NCBI RefSeq assembly: GCF_023898315.1
Contig: NC_064619.1
Coordinates: forward strand, 303,280,150 to 303,344,149
Reading direction: 5' to 3'
DNA: 64,000 nt
Origin: Schistocerca nitens
Lineage: Eukaryota; Arthropoda; Insecta; Orthoptera; Acrididae
How positions within the stretch are numbered: position 1 is the first letter of the stretch; every line of letters begins with the position of its first letter. This document shows, piece after piece, positions 35,301 to 46,635 of this stretch. The translations under genes were made by a program, and so were the position numbers. The notes below the pieces were generated by a model. The model made no database searches. It was not told where the DNA came from and worked only from the letters and a program-made list of their open reading frames with translations.

Positions 35301-35865
35301 AGCATGTGCGTGGGTCGCAGAGCACCAGGATGAGTTTACCGTATTCCCCTGGCCATCTAATTCTACAGAGTGAAACCCAATCTAGAATGTGTAGGTCCAC
35401 CTCGATCGGGCTGTAGTCGCCATGGATCCTCATCCGAGGCTCCTGGAGCAGCTGGTCATGGCACTGGAGACGCCATGGCTCAACATCCCCGTCAGTACCT
35501 TCCAGTATCCTTAGTGCACGTCTCGCAGCAGTCCGGGCGCTTCACAAGCGGTCGCATTAATGTGACTGGACGGTGTATATATTAGACTCTCGCTAATCCG
35601 GCCATTCCTTGCACATATATTGCCAGATTAGCTGAAGTTCCGCATTATTGATAGTGTTAGAAATTTAGCTTAACGCATAGGGACTACTCATTCTTAAGCC
35701 CAAATGTACATTCACGTTCATAGAAAACTTAGCCCTTGAATGTGTAAATAGACAGTAGTTTCACACACTATTAAACATGTCCTGAATTTTCAGTTATCGC
35801 AATGATGACATGTGACGGCGCGTGCTTCATCATGCAACCACTTTATAAGCATATCCATGTAAGTA

Positions 35866-36769
35866 CACTACTGGCCATTAAAATTGCTACACTACGAAGA
35901 TGACGTGCCACAGACGCCAAATTTAACCGACAGGAAGAAGATGCTGTGATATGCAAGTGATTAGCTTTTCAGAGCATTCACACAAGGTTGGCGCCGGTGG
36001 CGACACCTACAACGTGCTGACATGAGGAAAGTTTCCAACCGATTTCTCATACACAAGCATCAGTTGACCGGCGTTGCCTGGTGTAACGTTGTTGTGATGC
36101 CTCGTGTAAGAAGGAGAAATGCATACGATCATGTTTCCGACTTTGATAAAGGTCGGATTGTAGCCTATCGCGATTGCGGTCTATCGTATCGCGACATTGC
36201 TGCTCACGTTGGTCGAGACCCAATCACTGTTAGCAGAATATTGAATCGGTGGGTTCAGTGGACGTTACATTTCAGATGTGTTACGAACCGTGGCTCTACC
36301 CTTCATTCGATCCCTGCGAAACCCAACACTTCAGCAGGATAATGCACTACCGAATGTTGCAGGTCCTGTACGGGCCTTTCTGGATATACAAAATATTCAA
36401 CTGCTGCCCTGGCCAGTACATTTCCAGATCCCTCACCAATTGAAAACGTCTGGTCAATGGTGGCAGAGCAACTGGCTCGTCACAATACGCCAGTCACTAC
36501 TCTTGATTCTGTGGTATCGTGTTGAAGCTTCATGGGCAGCTGTACCTTTACACGCCATCCAAGCTCTGTTTGACTCAATGCGCAGGCGAATCAAGGCCGT
36601 TATTACGGCCAGAGGTGGTTGTTCTGGGTACTGATTTCTCAGGATTTCTGCACCCTAATTGCGTGAAAATGTAATCACATGTCAGTTCTAGTATAATATA
36701 TTTGTCCAATGAATACCCGTTTATCATCTGCATTTCTTCATGGTGTAGCAATTTTAATGGCAAGTAGTG
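35866..36769 (+). mobile_element. Internally deleted Tc1-like element with both ends
   Basis: Inverted ends are cactactggccattaaaatt at 35866 and, on the minus strand from 36769, cactacttgccattaaaatt; both continue gctacac. TA lies at 35864-35865 and 36770-36771. Length is 904 bp, while I expect about 1.6 kb for the full form. It would move only if a transposase were supplied by another copy. Confidence 0.95.
36097..36634 (+). pseudogene. Tc1-like transposase, core deleted
   Basis: ATG 36097 gives MPRVRRRNAYDHVSDFDKGR, then IVAYRDCGLSYRDIAAHVGR and DPITVSRILNRWVQ, a helix-turn-helix domain. The next codons (WTLHFRCVTNRGS, around 36258) are out of frame and derive from the region between the first and second catalytic D. 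The deletion junction lies in ggttcagtggacg. Later frames show FPDPSPIENVWSMVAEQLARHN with the catalytic E, and RRIKAVITARGGCSGY at the C-terminus, ending at TGA about 36634. Confidence 0.9.
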
Positions 36770-36780
36770 TATATAGTTCT

Positions 36781-37112
36781 GGCAATACTGGCTATGACCT
36801 TCTTCTTCTGTGCGGATGCACACATATTACCCGAACTCTTAAGGGACTTGGTAAGAATGTCTTCCACGAGTAATGAGTGTGCTGGGTAGGGACACTACGA
36901 ATGTGGTGTGTGGACATATAAGGTGAGAGTGTGGGTCTCGCAGGAGGAGTGGGCGAGATAGTCCCTGCAGTTGCATTATCCTCTGTGCCCTCGGTGGCTC
37001 AGATGGCTGCCGTGTAAGCAAGAGATCCCTGGTTCGAGTCCCAGTCGGGGCACACATTTTCACCTGTCCCCGTTGATATACATCAACGCCTGTCAGCAGC
37101 TGAACCTATTAA
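36781..37112 (+). mobile_element. SINE of a third tRNA-headed family
   Basis: It lies immediately right of the Tc1 element. Flanking tatatagttct (about 36770-36780) and tatataattct (37113-37123) form a near-perfect target-site duplication. A tRNA-like block at 36989-37055 reads gccctcggtggctcagatgg with ccctggttcgagtcccagtc as B box, about 15 bp shorter than expected in the anticodon region. The tRNA-like part is at the centre-right rather than the very 5' end. Confidence 0.75.
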
Positions 37113-37499
37113 TATATAATTCTAATTTTACTTTATAAGCACTCCATCGGCACAGCATTTATCTGGTTGTTGCATAAGTCATTCCCGGAAGATGTCTGAA
37201 GTTGCAGGACCAGTAGTATGAAAAGTCTTCATGTTTCTCCAAATATGTCCTCTTCTTCGTCACTTTCATAATCACTTTCCTTCCTGCTTTAGATTATTTA
37301 TTCATCTCTTAAAGTTTGGTCTGTCTCACAGTTTTCCTTATTCAGCCGCTTAGCGACATCTTCACCACCAGTCTCTGCTTCTCTGGAAGCTTGTGGGACT
37401 TGTCAATCTACTAAGTGTCAGTATCCAATGTTTGTGAATTGACTAACTCATCACTGTCGTTCTGTACTGGCTCCAATTCTGCACTTTTCTCCAGCCCTG

Positions 37500-38560
37500 C
37501 ATTATGGTAGCGATCTTCGTTTTATCCTATGCCTTTGCTGTTTGGAAAACAGCATCTTGTAAAGTGATTACTTGCCACACTTTCAACATAGCCCCACTAG
37601 AGTCGTTTTCATGTTCGTTCACCAAGGAGACAGGAAGTGAATTTCGATAAGGACGTTTAATTGATTCCAAAATTCCCTGGTTCATAGATTGGATCGGGGC
37701 TATTACATTGGATGGAAGGAAGGGTGCTTGTATACCAACCAACTTGAGAGTCACATCAGAAGAATGAATGGGAGAGTCGTCAATAACGAGGTTACCTGTC
37801 AGTGGAAGTTTTGCTTCTTCCACTCTTTTCTCACAGCTGGTACAAATACTTCGTGAAACCATCGAGCGAAAATTTCGCTCCCCGTTCACGATTTCTTCTG
37901 AGCCCAGTATTGCACTGGTAGCGTATTTCGTCATTGTGTTGAAAATAATGTGGATAATGGCATTTCACAATCCCCACGAGCAGTAGCTTATGACTCCCAC
38001 TTTCGTTCCACGCTTTTTCTGTTGTCGGCACCCATGGACTTCATTCTCGTTCTTGGCAGCTAATGTTCAGTAAGTCAGCATCCTATAAAAGAGGTCTCTT
38101 TCATGAACACTGTTCAAGACATCAGCAGTTAAATCTTCTTCGTCTGTTAACTTCCTTACCTTCTTCACGATCTCTTCTGCAACTTTTTCGTAATCTGAGC
38201 AATTTTCCACTGTGATTGTCAGCTGCCGCACGTAGTGTCTTTTATGCCACCCTCCCTTGCTACAAACAAGTTATTACCGCCAAGTCGTTTGTTAAATACT
38301 ACTGCTTTACCCTTTATTATTGAGACAATGAATGGAATTGCTTCACTGAATTGTTTATCAACCTCCTTTGAACAGTTCCTCATTCTCATTCTTTCACAAA
38401 ACCTTCCTTTTCACAACTTGATTTCCTTTATGGGTTGCTTAGTGTCGAATAACATCTTCTTTCTGTCTGATGCCATAAACAGTTGCTCGTCCAACAATGT
38501 GCTCAGCAGCAATGGCATTACGGGAACAATCTCAGTTCTTTTTATCTAAAATTTCGGATT
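37500..38560 (-). pseudogene. Pogo/Tigger-like transposase relic
   Basis: The best frame (37527-37934 minus) reads MVSRSICTSCEKRVEEAKLP, TGNLVIDDSPIHSSD, LPSNVIAPIQSMNQGILESI and KRPYRNSLPVSL. This follows the pogo/Tigger DDE domain: LLLLDNxPxHP with a catalytic D, then FLPPNVTxLxQPMDQGVIxxxKxxYR. The third catalytic position, normally D in PMDQG, is N here (SMNQG). Upstream on the minus strand, frameshifted pieces include VHERDLFYRML, TLAAKNENEVHG and an N-terminal EHIVGRATVYGI-like helix-turn-helix. Many stops and frameshifts are present. Confidence 0.8.
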
Positions 38561-38890
38561 TTTGCTTGGGGATAGCGTAACCTGTTTCCCCTCAGTAGCA
38601 ACGATACTGAACTGTATACAGTGCCCCAATTTGAAACATTTGTAGCATTGTCTAACATTCTAATCAACTAACAACATTGTGGCTCACGATAATTGACTTG
38701 TGCGTCATTCCTGCTTGAGCGACTGGAAGCCGGATGTGGGCCAAATTACTGAGAGACCAGAATACTCAGGCACGGAGCAGCGGGAGGTTAGCGTATGGTA
38801 TGCAACGCGGTCAGCAACAGTCTGCTGAAATGCTTGTAAGGGTGTTGTATGGTAGGTTGTACTGCGAAACAATTGGGAAGAAAAAAAAAA

Positions 38891-39085
38891 GGTTCAAATG
38901 GCTCTGAACACTATGGGACTAAACATCTGAGGTCATCAGTCCCCTAGAACTTAGAACTACTTAAGCCTAACTAACCTAAGAACATCACACACATCCATGC
39001 CCGAGGCAGGATTCGAACCTGCGACCGTAGCGGTCACGCGCTTCCAGACTGTAGCACCTAGAATCGCTCGGCCACACCTGCCGGC
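38891..39085 (-). mobile_element. tRNA-derived SINE
   Basis: The minus-strand head agccggcaggtgtggccgag, B box ggttcgaatcctgcc and tail to ttgaacc are intact. It is preceded by a run of A at 38880-38890. Imperfect flanking duplication aattgggaa/aaatgggaa suggests the insertion point. Confidence 0.9.
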
Positions 39086-39089
39086 TAAA

Positions 39090-41330
39090 TGGGAAAACAA
39101 AAATTCAATACGTTGCTCCCTTTCCGAGTTAATTAACATTGAAGTTAGCCTATGAGGCCGCTGCGAGCGAAAATTCAAGAGGCCCTCTAGAGACGGTGTC
39201 TCCAAACGTGTTCTTGTTTTGGTTTCCTGAAACCGAACACTAGACTGATTCAAAAATCGGACATGGGCCGGTAGTAAGGATCGGATCCGAGCCAAACGCT
39301 GAGCAGTCTCATGTGCTAACACCAGGGCTTTCAGAAAAACTGACACTAATTGTATCTGGCAAGCTGCTTAAATTTGCACACGCAGCGGCCTGATTGGTTA
39401 ACTCCATTGCTAATTAACTCTGAAAAGGCGCAATGGAAGGAATTTTTTTCTTAACAATTATTTCTACCATGACCTATCCTTACAAGCTTTTCAGACACTT
39501 CCTAACCACCCCTTATATACAGTGAATACAAAGTCTATTCCTGATTACAAACATTTATTTTAAAGGATCCACGCTAGATGCTGCTAGCCATTTGGTTGCA
39601 AATGGTGGCTTAATTCGTAAGGTATTTTATGGATGGTTTTCCACATGCATATACAGCTTCTTGCAAATCAGACGCTGTCAGAGCACATGAAGAAAAATTT
39701 AGCCGCTCGCTCACCGGTATTCCTATAACCCAGTGCATACAGGTGATAGCGTCTGATTTCTTTTCTCTCTCTGTTGTGGCGTAATTTTGGAATGATGCTG
39801 TCACTGCTGTGTCTTGTATTAAATCTTTCTGGACAGATGGATCGGTATGGTCCAACATCACGGTCACCACGTCCATAATTCGTCTTTTTTTTGAGGGGGG
39901 GGGGGCTACATTAAGGGCAAAAGTGTTCAGTGCACCAGTTCCCGATGTATATATCGAACATGAAGTGCTGTAGGGGCAGTGACAGGAGACATGTTGGCGA
40001 AGACACAGATAGAAGCTGACTATCCCCTAGACTTTCTACGGGCAATAAACGGAGCGCATGTGGAAATGTATCGCAATAGAGCTGTTATCGATACCCTTAA
40101 GAACAGTCGATAACCACCGACTACTTCCGGTGGATAGCATATCTCTGGCCTTGTGGAAGGTTCCAGAAGAAATAGATCGCGACAGCAGGCGAGGAGTCCC
40201 TGTTAGTTTGTGTCGCTAGGGCAGATGAAGCAGAAGCAGTTCAGGAATGGACTGCCGGCAGGCGACGACGGGAATGGCTGCGGCCGAGTGTTGGAGGAAG
40301 TGTAAGTTGTTGGAGAAGTATTCGTATATTAAGATTTTGACGAGTGCAGCGAATGGAAGAAGTGGTTGCACAGATTTGGCCATTATTAATGCCACGTGGA
40401 AGTTTCATATTATCAAGGTGACCGTCGATAGTATCGGAATGAGTGATGTGAGACTGTGTGAAACAGGCTAGGGATACTTTACTTGTCTCAAGCATTCATA
40501 AATCGTATTTCGATTAAGTGACTTTTTGTCATTTCAGATATATCATTGAATGGAAGCATAGGAATCAGCGCGTATGTCTATTCAGGCACACTGTAGAATT
40601 CAGTCAGCGTCTCTGTTTTTGGATATAATTCAGTAACTGCCACCCCTTTTTCTCATTTCGCCGGCAGTCAAGAGAAATATTAAATAAACAATAGGGGGCA
40701 GTCGCATATATTGACATATTCATGACTCAATTAATGCAATCTCCGGATAAAGTAATGGAAAAGCGTAGAAATTGTTTTTGATGAAGAAACTGTGCCTGTG
40801 TTGCTGTGTGACAGAACTCTGCTCTTCAGGACAAAAATAGAAACCTGTGGACATTAACTGCATCTACGTTAAGTAAAGGTAGTGGCACGTGCTACGAAAG
40901 AGAACTTTAGCGGATTAGACTGTGCCAGATTGAACTGTGATAACGATTTGCAAATAAGGAATTTACATGTGTGCATCAAATGACAATACTATTCGGTACA
41001 GAGGTAATCGTAGACATTAAATAGAGACAGTGTACCAAAAACAGAATTAGGAACAATAGATGCGAGCGGTAATAGTGCATATATGGGAAGCAACTTTCGT
41101 CGCCTTTGGGTTACGAGTTGCAGGACAATCGAATCGTGACATATTGCATGTCCAGTTCTTCGTAAAAGCTACCAGTCATCGTCATGGACGAGCGAAAGGA
41201 AGTGTCGCACATAACTGGGGAAAGGCCGTTGTACTGGATGGGACTGTGCAGCTAATAGGCACGATTAAAAGTGGAAATAGTGTGGTGCAAATATTAAAAC
41301 AATGTTGCACGGGACGAAATAAATCTCGGT
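39090..41330. other. No recognised gene
   Basis: About 2.2 kb. The minus frame 39610-39876 and the plus frame 41060-41395 have no recognisable motif. The stretch 39697-39755 is similar to 42433-42490 (same strand), so part of this region belongs to a dispersed repeat I cannot name. A G-run sits at 39895-39905. Confidence 0.4.
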
Positions 41331-41339
41331 TGAACAGCC

Positions 41340-42232
41340 TGCATAGGACACAATATTTCGGCAGTCGACTACGTTGCCATCATCAGGTGCGCTGATGTAC
41401 TGACCGGCGGTGGGCTGGCGCCAGGTATATATAGGACAATCTCTCTCCTCCCTCAGGCGCTTCCTACGAGTCGGTGCGGTCCGCGCCCCGCGCGCGGTCC
41501 AGGTACAGCGTCCGTTCTCCCGCCGTCTGGACCCTGCGTCCTAGGTCTTCTCGTTCAGGAGGGTCTGCCGGCACCGCTCTCTTTATTCTTCCCTCCTCCC
41601 CCAAAGTCGGTACACTTTGGGAAATATCCTTTTTCTTCTTAATCTGCGCGATCGCGGGTTCCCACGCCTTGCTAAGGATGTAACCGCTGTCACGATTTAG
41701 TTGTGGCTTCCTTACTCTAATCTCTATGGCTTCTTTGATGACACAGTCCCAGTATTTGGAAGTCTGTGTCAGGACTTTGGTTTGGTAATAATCCATGCTG
41801 TGGAGTTCCGACAGGCAATGCTCAGCGATTGCCGACTTACTGGGCTGTTGTAGTCAAGTGTGCCGTCGATGTTCTCGACATCGGTCTTCAATGGTACGAA
41901 TGGTCTGACCTATGTATACACTCCCGCATTGGCAAGGTATCTGATAAACCCCTGATTTACGTAGACCAACGTTGTCCTTGACACTACCAAGAAGGATCTT
42001 GGTTTTGCTTGGAGGACGGAAGATGGTTATCACTCGGTGTTAACGTAAAATGCGTCCAATTTTTCCGGATAAGGCCCCACAAAACGGAATAAGAGCCAAG
42101 GCCGCCTCCTCCTGAGTTTCATCCTCAGTTTCCGCAGGTGCTGCAGGTGTGGGATGTAGAGCCTTCCGAATTTGCCCTTCCTTGTAACCGTTCCTCCGAA
42201 ACACGGTCTTCAGATGGTCCAGAATGCTTTAC
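41340..42232 (-). pseudogene. Penelope-like element 3' part with GIY-YIG domain
   Basis: Read on the minus strand from 42232: SILDHLKTVFRRNGYKEGQI (linker), then after a stop and frameshift VGLRKSGVYQIPCQCGSVYIGQT, the GIY-YIG nuclease signature (GVY...YIG), then RTIEDRCREHRRHT, SKSAIAEHCLSELH and the open frame 41796-41464 with TKVLTQTSKYWDCVIKEAIEIR, RDSGYILSKAWEPAIAQIKKKKD. This is the C-terminal endonuclease portion of a Penelope-like element; the RT half is absent. Sequence at 41360-41430 (tgccatcatcaggtgcgctg) resembles the non-coding terminal part of such elements. It is distinct from the relic at 187, which has RT but no nuclease. Confidence 0.85.
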
Positions 42233-42234
42233 TG

Positions 42235-44415
42235 TGTTGTGTTACGATCCTTTTCATGTCAGGTAGTAACATTTACGAGATGGATCACAAAGACAAGGTA
42301 AGGTGAGTGTAGATCTAATTAAAGTGGCAGGTGCAAGAAAAGACGTGTCAGCAGATTCATGTTCTGGGGAATATAGTTGAGCTGAAGATAGTTTTGGTTG
42401 ATGGAGATCAAAATGCTTCCAAACTGTAGATTGAAACAAACTTTAACCGCTCTCTCACCAGTATTCTTATAGCACAGTGCTACAGGTGAGAAGCCATAAT
42501 AGTAAAGTTACTGATGTATAATGTAAAGAAGTCAACGTTTATTTGAGGCTATGTTATTTGTTATTATTGTTCGTACAAGAGTGTTTCTTTTCTTATGTTG
42601 CATGACAAGAGTGAGAGTGCTGCAATTCGTGACAGTAAGCCGACAACTACTGCAGCCCAAGCGGACGCCAGAGACATGAAAAACATCCTGCAACCTAGTG
42701 TTGCATGGCTCTTGTCTCCGATGCGAATTAATTATTGTAATTAACTAAAAAGATGAAATCGAAAATGTATCACCAATGTACATGCCATGTATTTGGGATC
42801 AGCCTGTATTTTGGTGTCAAACTGTTAAAGTCTGTGATAAGCCAACTTCAACTTTACGAATGTAATAAAACGTGAAGAGAAAGAAAAAGGAAAGAAAATT
42901 TCTTCACCTACTGAATCCTGAATTATTAATAGATTTACAAAATTGTGGATGCGGACAGTAAATTTTAAGGGAAGCTCAACTGACTTTATCAGATGATCAG
43001 AAAATTGTCCTTCAAATTTGAATTTTACGAAAGCGTAATAATTACAACTGAGATAACTAATAACTTGCGCCAAAAATCATGAAGACAAAAATAAGGGGAG
43101 ACGGCAGTACAGGCTTGTGCTGTACGTTGTTTTGAAGCCGGCGATGCCATGTTAGATGTCCCAAAACATTAGCACACCATGCTTTATATGGTGATTATTT
43201 ATGATTGGTTTTTATTCTTTATTGTTGCAATGTGCACGCGACATTTGTTTTAAATAGTAAATATCAATAATATAGCTCCAGGAAAGCATTTTCAAACGTC
43301 TTTCTGGCATTAAATTCGTATTTGATCACATAATACACTCATTATCCCTTGTAAATGTAACTTTCTTTTTGGTTATACATATCAGATAAACTAGAAGAGA
43401 AATATATGATGTGAAAAGGATGCTTTCGTAAACCATTTAAATCCTCTTTTACAGTATTTGTGACGATAGCTCATGAAGCTGGAACTACGAAAACAATACC
43501 TCTTTGCGTACTAGTATTGATTCTTACTCGTTACATTTTCAACTTTCAAATCATATTCACAATACGTTTAATGTTCACGTTTTGAAAAAAAACTTACCTA
43601 CTTTTCCTTTGTTGCCCCATAAATGAAGAAAGAAGTAAGCAAGATACGCTGTCATGACTTGTTGCTGTCAACAATGTGAAAAATTCTTGAAATGTCGAAG
43701 GAACCCCATGGAGGTATACCCCCGCACAGCACTGAGTTCTTGTTCTAATAGACTGTCAATGCGCCAGAGATTGTTTTTTACACATCTTCTCGCTTTGAAA
43801 TCGTACCTACGAAGTGTCATTCAGAATTTGGCCAATGATAGCAAAAAACGATAAATTTATGTTTGAAATCGTGTGCCAATTCCCATTTCAATAAATGTCA
43901 CCAGTGGGCAATTCTGATGGTATTAATGAGTATTTAAATTAATGTCTCTTGCATTAGTTATACAAAAGATCGCATTGTGTATAAAGTAATGGTTTGGATA
44001 GCCCAGATCCGGTAAAATGGATATTTTGCTTCAACAAGTATGAAACTCATTTTCTTTTAGTAATGACAGCCTAACCTCTGCAATATATACATGTCATCTA
44101 GACAGATGTTCCACATATATTTTAATAAAGATTTAATTAATAGCGTTTAGTTTCTCATTTTGTTTTCACGTTAAATTATTCTATCTTATGAACAGTGTTC
44201 TGGCGCAACACGAAGATGAAGAACACAAGAGCAGAGAAGACTGTGAGACGACGTCAGCCAATAGCAAGCTGATTAGGACATCACCACGACAAGAGCGGCC
44301 TCTACAAGAAGAGAATATAAGGGCGGCTCCTGCCAGCCTCGGCCGGACAGTGTAAGTCGCACACTAGTAGACCCGGACGCTATTAGACAGCACCTGCAGA
44401 GCCATCAGTCCTAAC
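42235..44415. other. No recognised gene
   Basis: AT-rich sequence of about 2.2 kb with no motif-bearing frame. 42433-42490 shares the dispersed repeat also seen at 39697-39755. From 44170 the sequence becomes GC-richer (gtgagacgacgtcagcc, cggccggacagtgtaagtc), reminiscent of a retroelement LTR or leader, but I could not find a partner. Confidence 0.4.
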
Positions 44416-44433
44416 TGTTTTACTGAGACAAGT

Positions 44434-44824
44434 TCATCTTCTTTCACGTACGCCATAGTCCCACAACGATCGCAGGGTATGCGTGGTTACAATGGATTTG
44501 GCAATGTTAGTGTTAAGGATGGCCGGACGCCCTTCCTGCCGCCACTCCGTACCCCCCAGGACGGAATCAGTGTACTCCAACTGTGTGCGTCTAGTGTAAA
44601 TCGTGAAATAGTGTGGACGTGTTTCAAATGTCTGCGACGCGTGTAACTGAGGCGGAACGTGGGGACCAGCCCGGTATTCACCTAGCGGGATGTGGAAAAC
44701 TCCCTAAAAACCACATCCAGGCTCACTGGCACACCGGCCCTCGTCGTTAATTCGATCCGGGGCCGGCGCGCCTACCCGAGTCCAGGAAGGAGCGCGTTAG
44801 CGCTTTCGGCTACCCTGGCGGGTT
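44434..44824 (-). mobile_element. SINE of a fourth family with an 18-bp target duplication
   Basis: The minus strand from 44824 starts acccgccagggtagccgaaa, with gcgctaacgcgc completing an A-box-like region and ccggatcgaattaacg as a decayed B box. A 300-bp body follows. Perfect copies of tgttttactgagacaagt lie at 44416-44433 and 44825-44842, giving exact ends and a length of 391 bp. Confidence 0.9.
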
Positions 44825-45084
44825 TGTTTTACTGAGACAAGTGCCTTATATTAATTGCTTGTTTGGACATTGTCTGTAGCGAAGGACATAGATTATTTGC
44901 ATGTCGCCCATCACTTGCGACAACTCGTTGTAAACCAAACTCAAGTATTGTCAATCTGCTTTATTGTAATAAAAGCTATTAATGTGATTTGCTTGAATTG
45001 TTTTATAGCTATCCGAAAAAGCAGCATCCTTTAGGCATCCTGAAAGAGACGAATGGGCAGGACCCCACAAACAGTACCCTTTTT

Positions 45085-45165
45085 TAAACTTCCTGGCAGA
45101 TTGAAACTGTGTGCCGGACCGATCCGCCAGGAAGTTTCAGATCAGTGCACACTCAGCTGCAGAGG
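45085..45165. repeat. Fold-back fragments of a locust repeat
   Basis: The sequence aaacttcctggcaga at about 45089 and tccgccaggaagttt at about 45123 are inverted copies of each other around a 20-bp spacer. The second piece continues cagatcagtgcacactcagc, a minus-strand version of the gcagcggagtgtgcgctgat motif also seen in the SINE-like repeats at 4150 and 22880. It looks like two short opposing pieces of one repeat. Confidence 0.6.
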
Positions 45166-45169
45166 GAAA

Positions 45170-46440
45170 TTCTCTTTCTGCTAGTACCCTGTTTGCCTCA
45201 TCTGCTGAAATATTTCTTTCGAAGACCTTTCTGTGTCAGTTTTTCAGGAGTAACCTGCTTGGTTTTATTTTTGAATTTCATCTTGTGGTTTTCAAACAAC
45301 ATAAGCCTGCACTAATGTCGGTATTAGGATACCATGCGACTACGGCTTTTATTTGTTAATTCATCCATCAAACAGCAGATGAAAATTTTCCCAATGAACT
45401 CAGATACAATCATGAACATAAGTGTGCATAAAATAAGATATAGTGTCTGTATATGAAGTGTACACGGGATCAAAATCCATCAAAATTTAAAATTTAGTCT
45501 ATAATACTATCTTAAGAGGATTGGAAATACTATAAAGTGGCAATTTTTTTTTTAAAAAAAGGACGATCAAGAGGCTCGAAAACGTGTGCTGAAGTTTTGA
45601 TGTACTTGAGAAGTACTCGGTGCTGATGCATTTTCTGCTTTTTTCTTCTCCTTTTATATTTCAACTTATAACGCTGTAGAATCATACTACTGGCTCTCCA
45701 CCAAAACTTGCCAGTCACTCACACACCGTAAACGAAGGTCGAACTGTTACATTGTTTAGTAAGAGAGCAAAGCCAGATATAAAATTGCGCCATATTGTGC
45801 ACCCAAAGTAGACTGGAAATGTAGTTTTCTCGGTAGTTCGAGCAGAAACACATAAGAGTTACTATTACCGTGATTGTACGTGAAATTGTTTCTTAAGTGA
45901 AATGAAGGCATCGGAAACGTAGGAGAATGAAGATGAACACTCCAATCGTGTGCAGAATACAAGTACAAGGAAAAGAAAAGTGTTGTGGCGTATTTTGATC
46001 CTTCAAAAAGATTACCGGCCATGAGTCACGTTGCAGGTGACGATTGTAAGTGCTTACGATTGAGATATTTTCAGAACGTTGGCTTCTATCTGAATAGAAA
46101 GGAATTAAATTAAAATCTGTAATAAAAATTTCTAGTGTGTAGCAGGTTGTATTCTGCTGATTCTGATCTAAACTTGTGCAGTTTACAACTTTATGTATTC
46201 AAAAGTTTTGTTGATTGGCTTGCGTCATTTGACTTTTACATGTTCTGTTATGATTTACATTAATAACTATTGATATATCAAGAGGCCCAGGAAGAATAAC
46301 CTAACCATCGACCATATATCATGACAGCACATTTGATATTAGTCATCTAGAGAGAATATCACATGTCTATGAAAGGTTAGCAATGCGAGATGACTGGTTA
46401 GTTTAAGAGCAGTTACAGTCCGAAATTTGTTTACAACTAT
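45170..46440. other. No recognised gene
   Basis: About 1.3 kb. The frames at 45109-45359 start inside the fold-back repeat, and the minus frame 45756-46022 has no motif. Confidence 0.4.
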
Positions 46441-46635
46441 GGTTCAAATGGCTCTGAGCACTATGGGACTTAACTGCTGTGGTCATCAGTCCCCTAGAAC
46501 TTACAACTACATAAACCTAACTAACCTAAGGACATCACACACATCCATGCCCGAGGCAGGATTCGAACCTGCGACCGTAGCGGTCACGCGGTTCCAGACT
46601 GTAGCGCCTAGAACCGCACGGCCACTCTGGCCGGC
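46441..46635 (-). mobile_element. tRNA-derived SINE, left arm of an inverted structure
   Basis: It is a full-length SINE on the minus strand with B box ggttcgaatcctgcc and head gccggccagagtggccgtgc. Flanks ttacaactatg (46430-46440) and ttataactatg (46636-46646) look like a target-site duplication with one change. Confidence 0.93.

Larger units (their letters stand above)
33740..35580 (+). pseudogene. Tc1-like transposase relic split by a mariner
   Basis: Left of the inserted mariner (33740-34390) frames show a REKGSFMTWGVFSCKS-like stretch near 34195-34235 and a degraded GxxQQDN-like region. Right of it (35301-35580) are HQDEFTVFPWPSNSTE, NVWVHLDRAVVAMDPHPR and LEQLVMALETPWLNIPVST. This is the order expected for a Tc1 transposase: a GGG/VWG block, the second D, then SPDLNPIENxW and the C-terminus. 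The catalytic E is hidden in decayed text (NPI-stop-NVW). Many stops are present. Confidence 0.7.

Noticed and set aside
36839-37063. A minus-strand frame beginning MKMCAPTGTRTRDLLLTRQ that looks like a small protein
   Set aside because: It is an antisense translation of the tRNA-like head of a SINE, a common false protein.
45109-45359. Two overlapping small frames after a promoter-like stretch
   Set aside because: Both start within a fold-back repeat fragment and have no motif.
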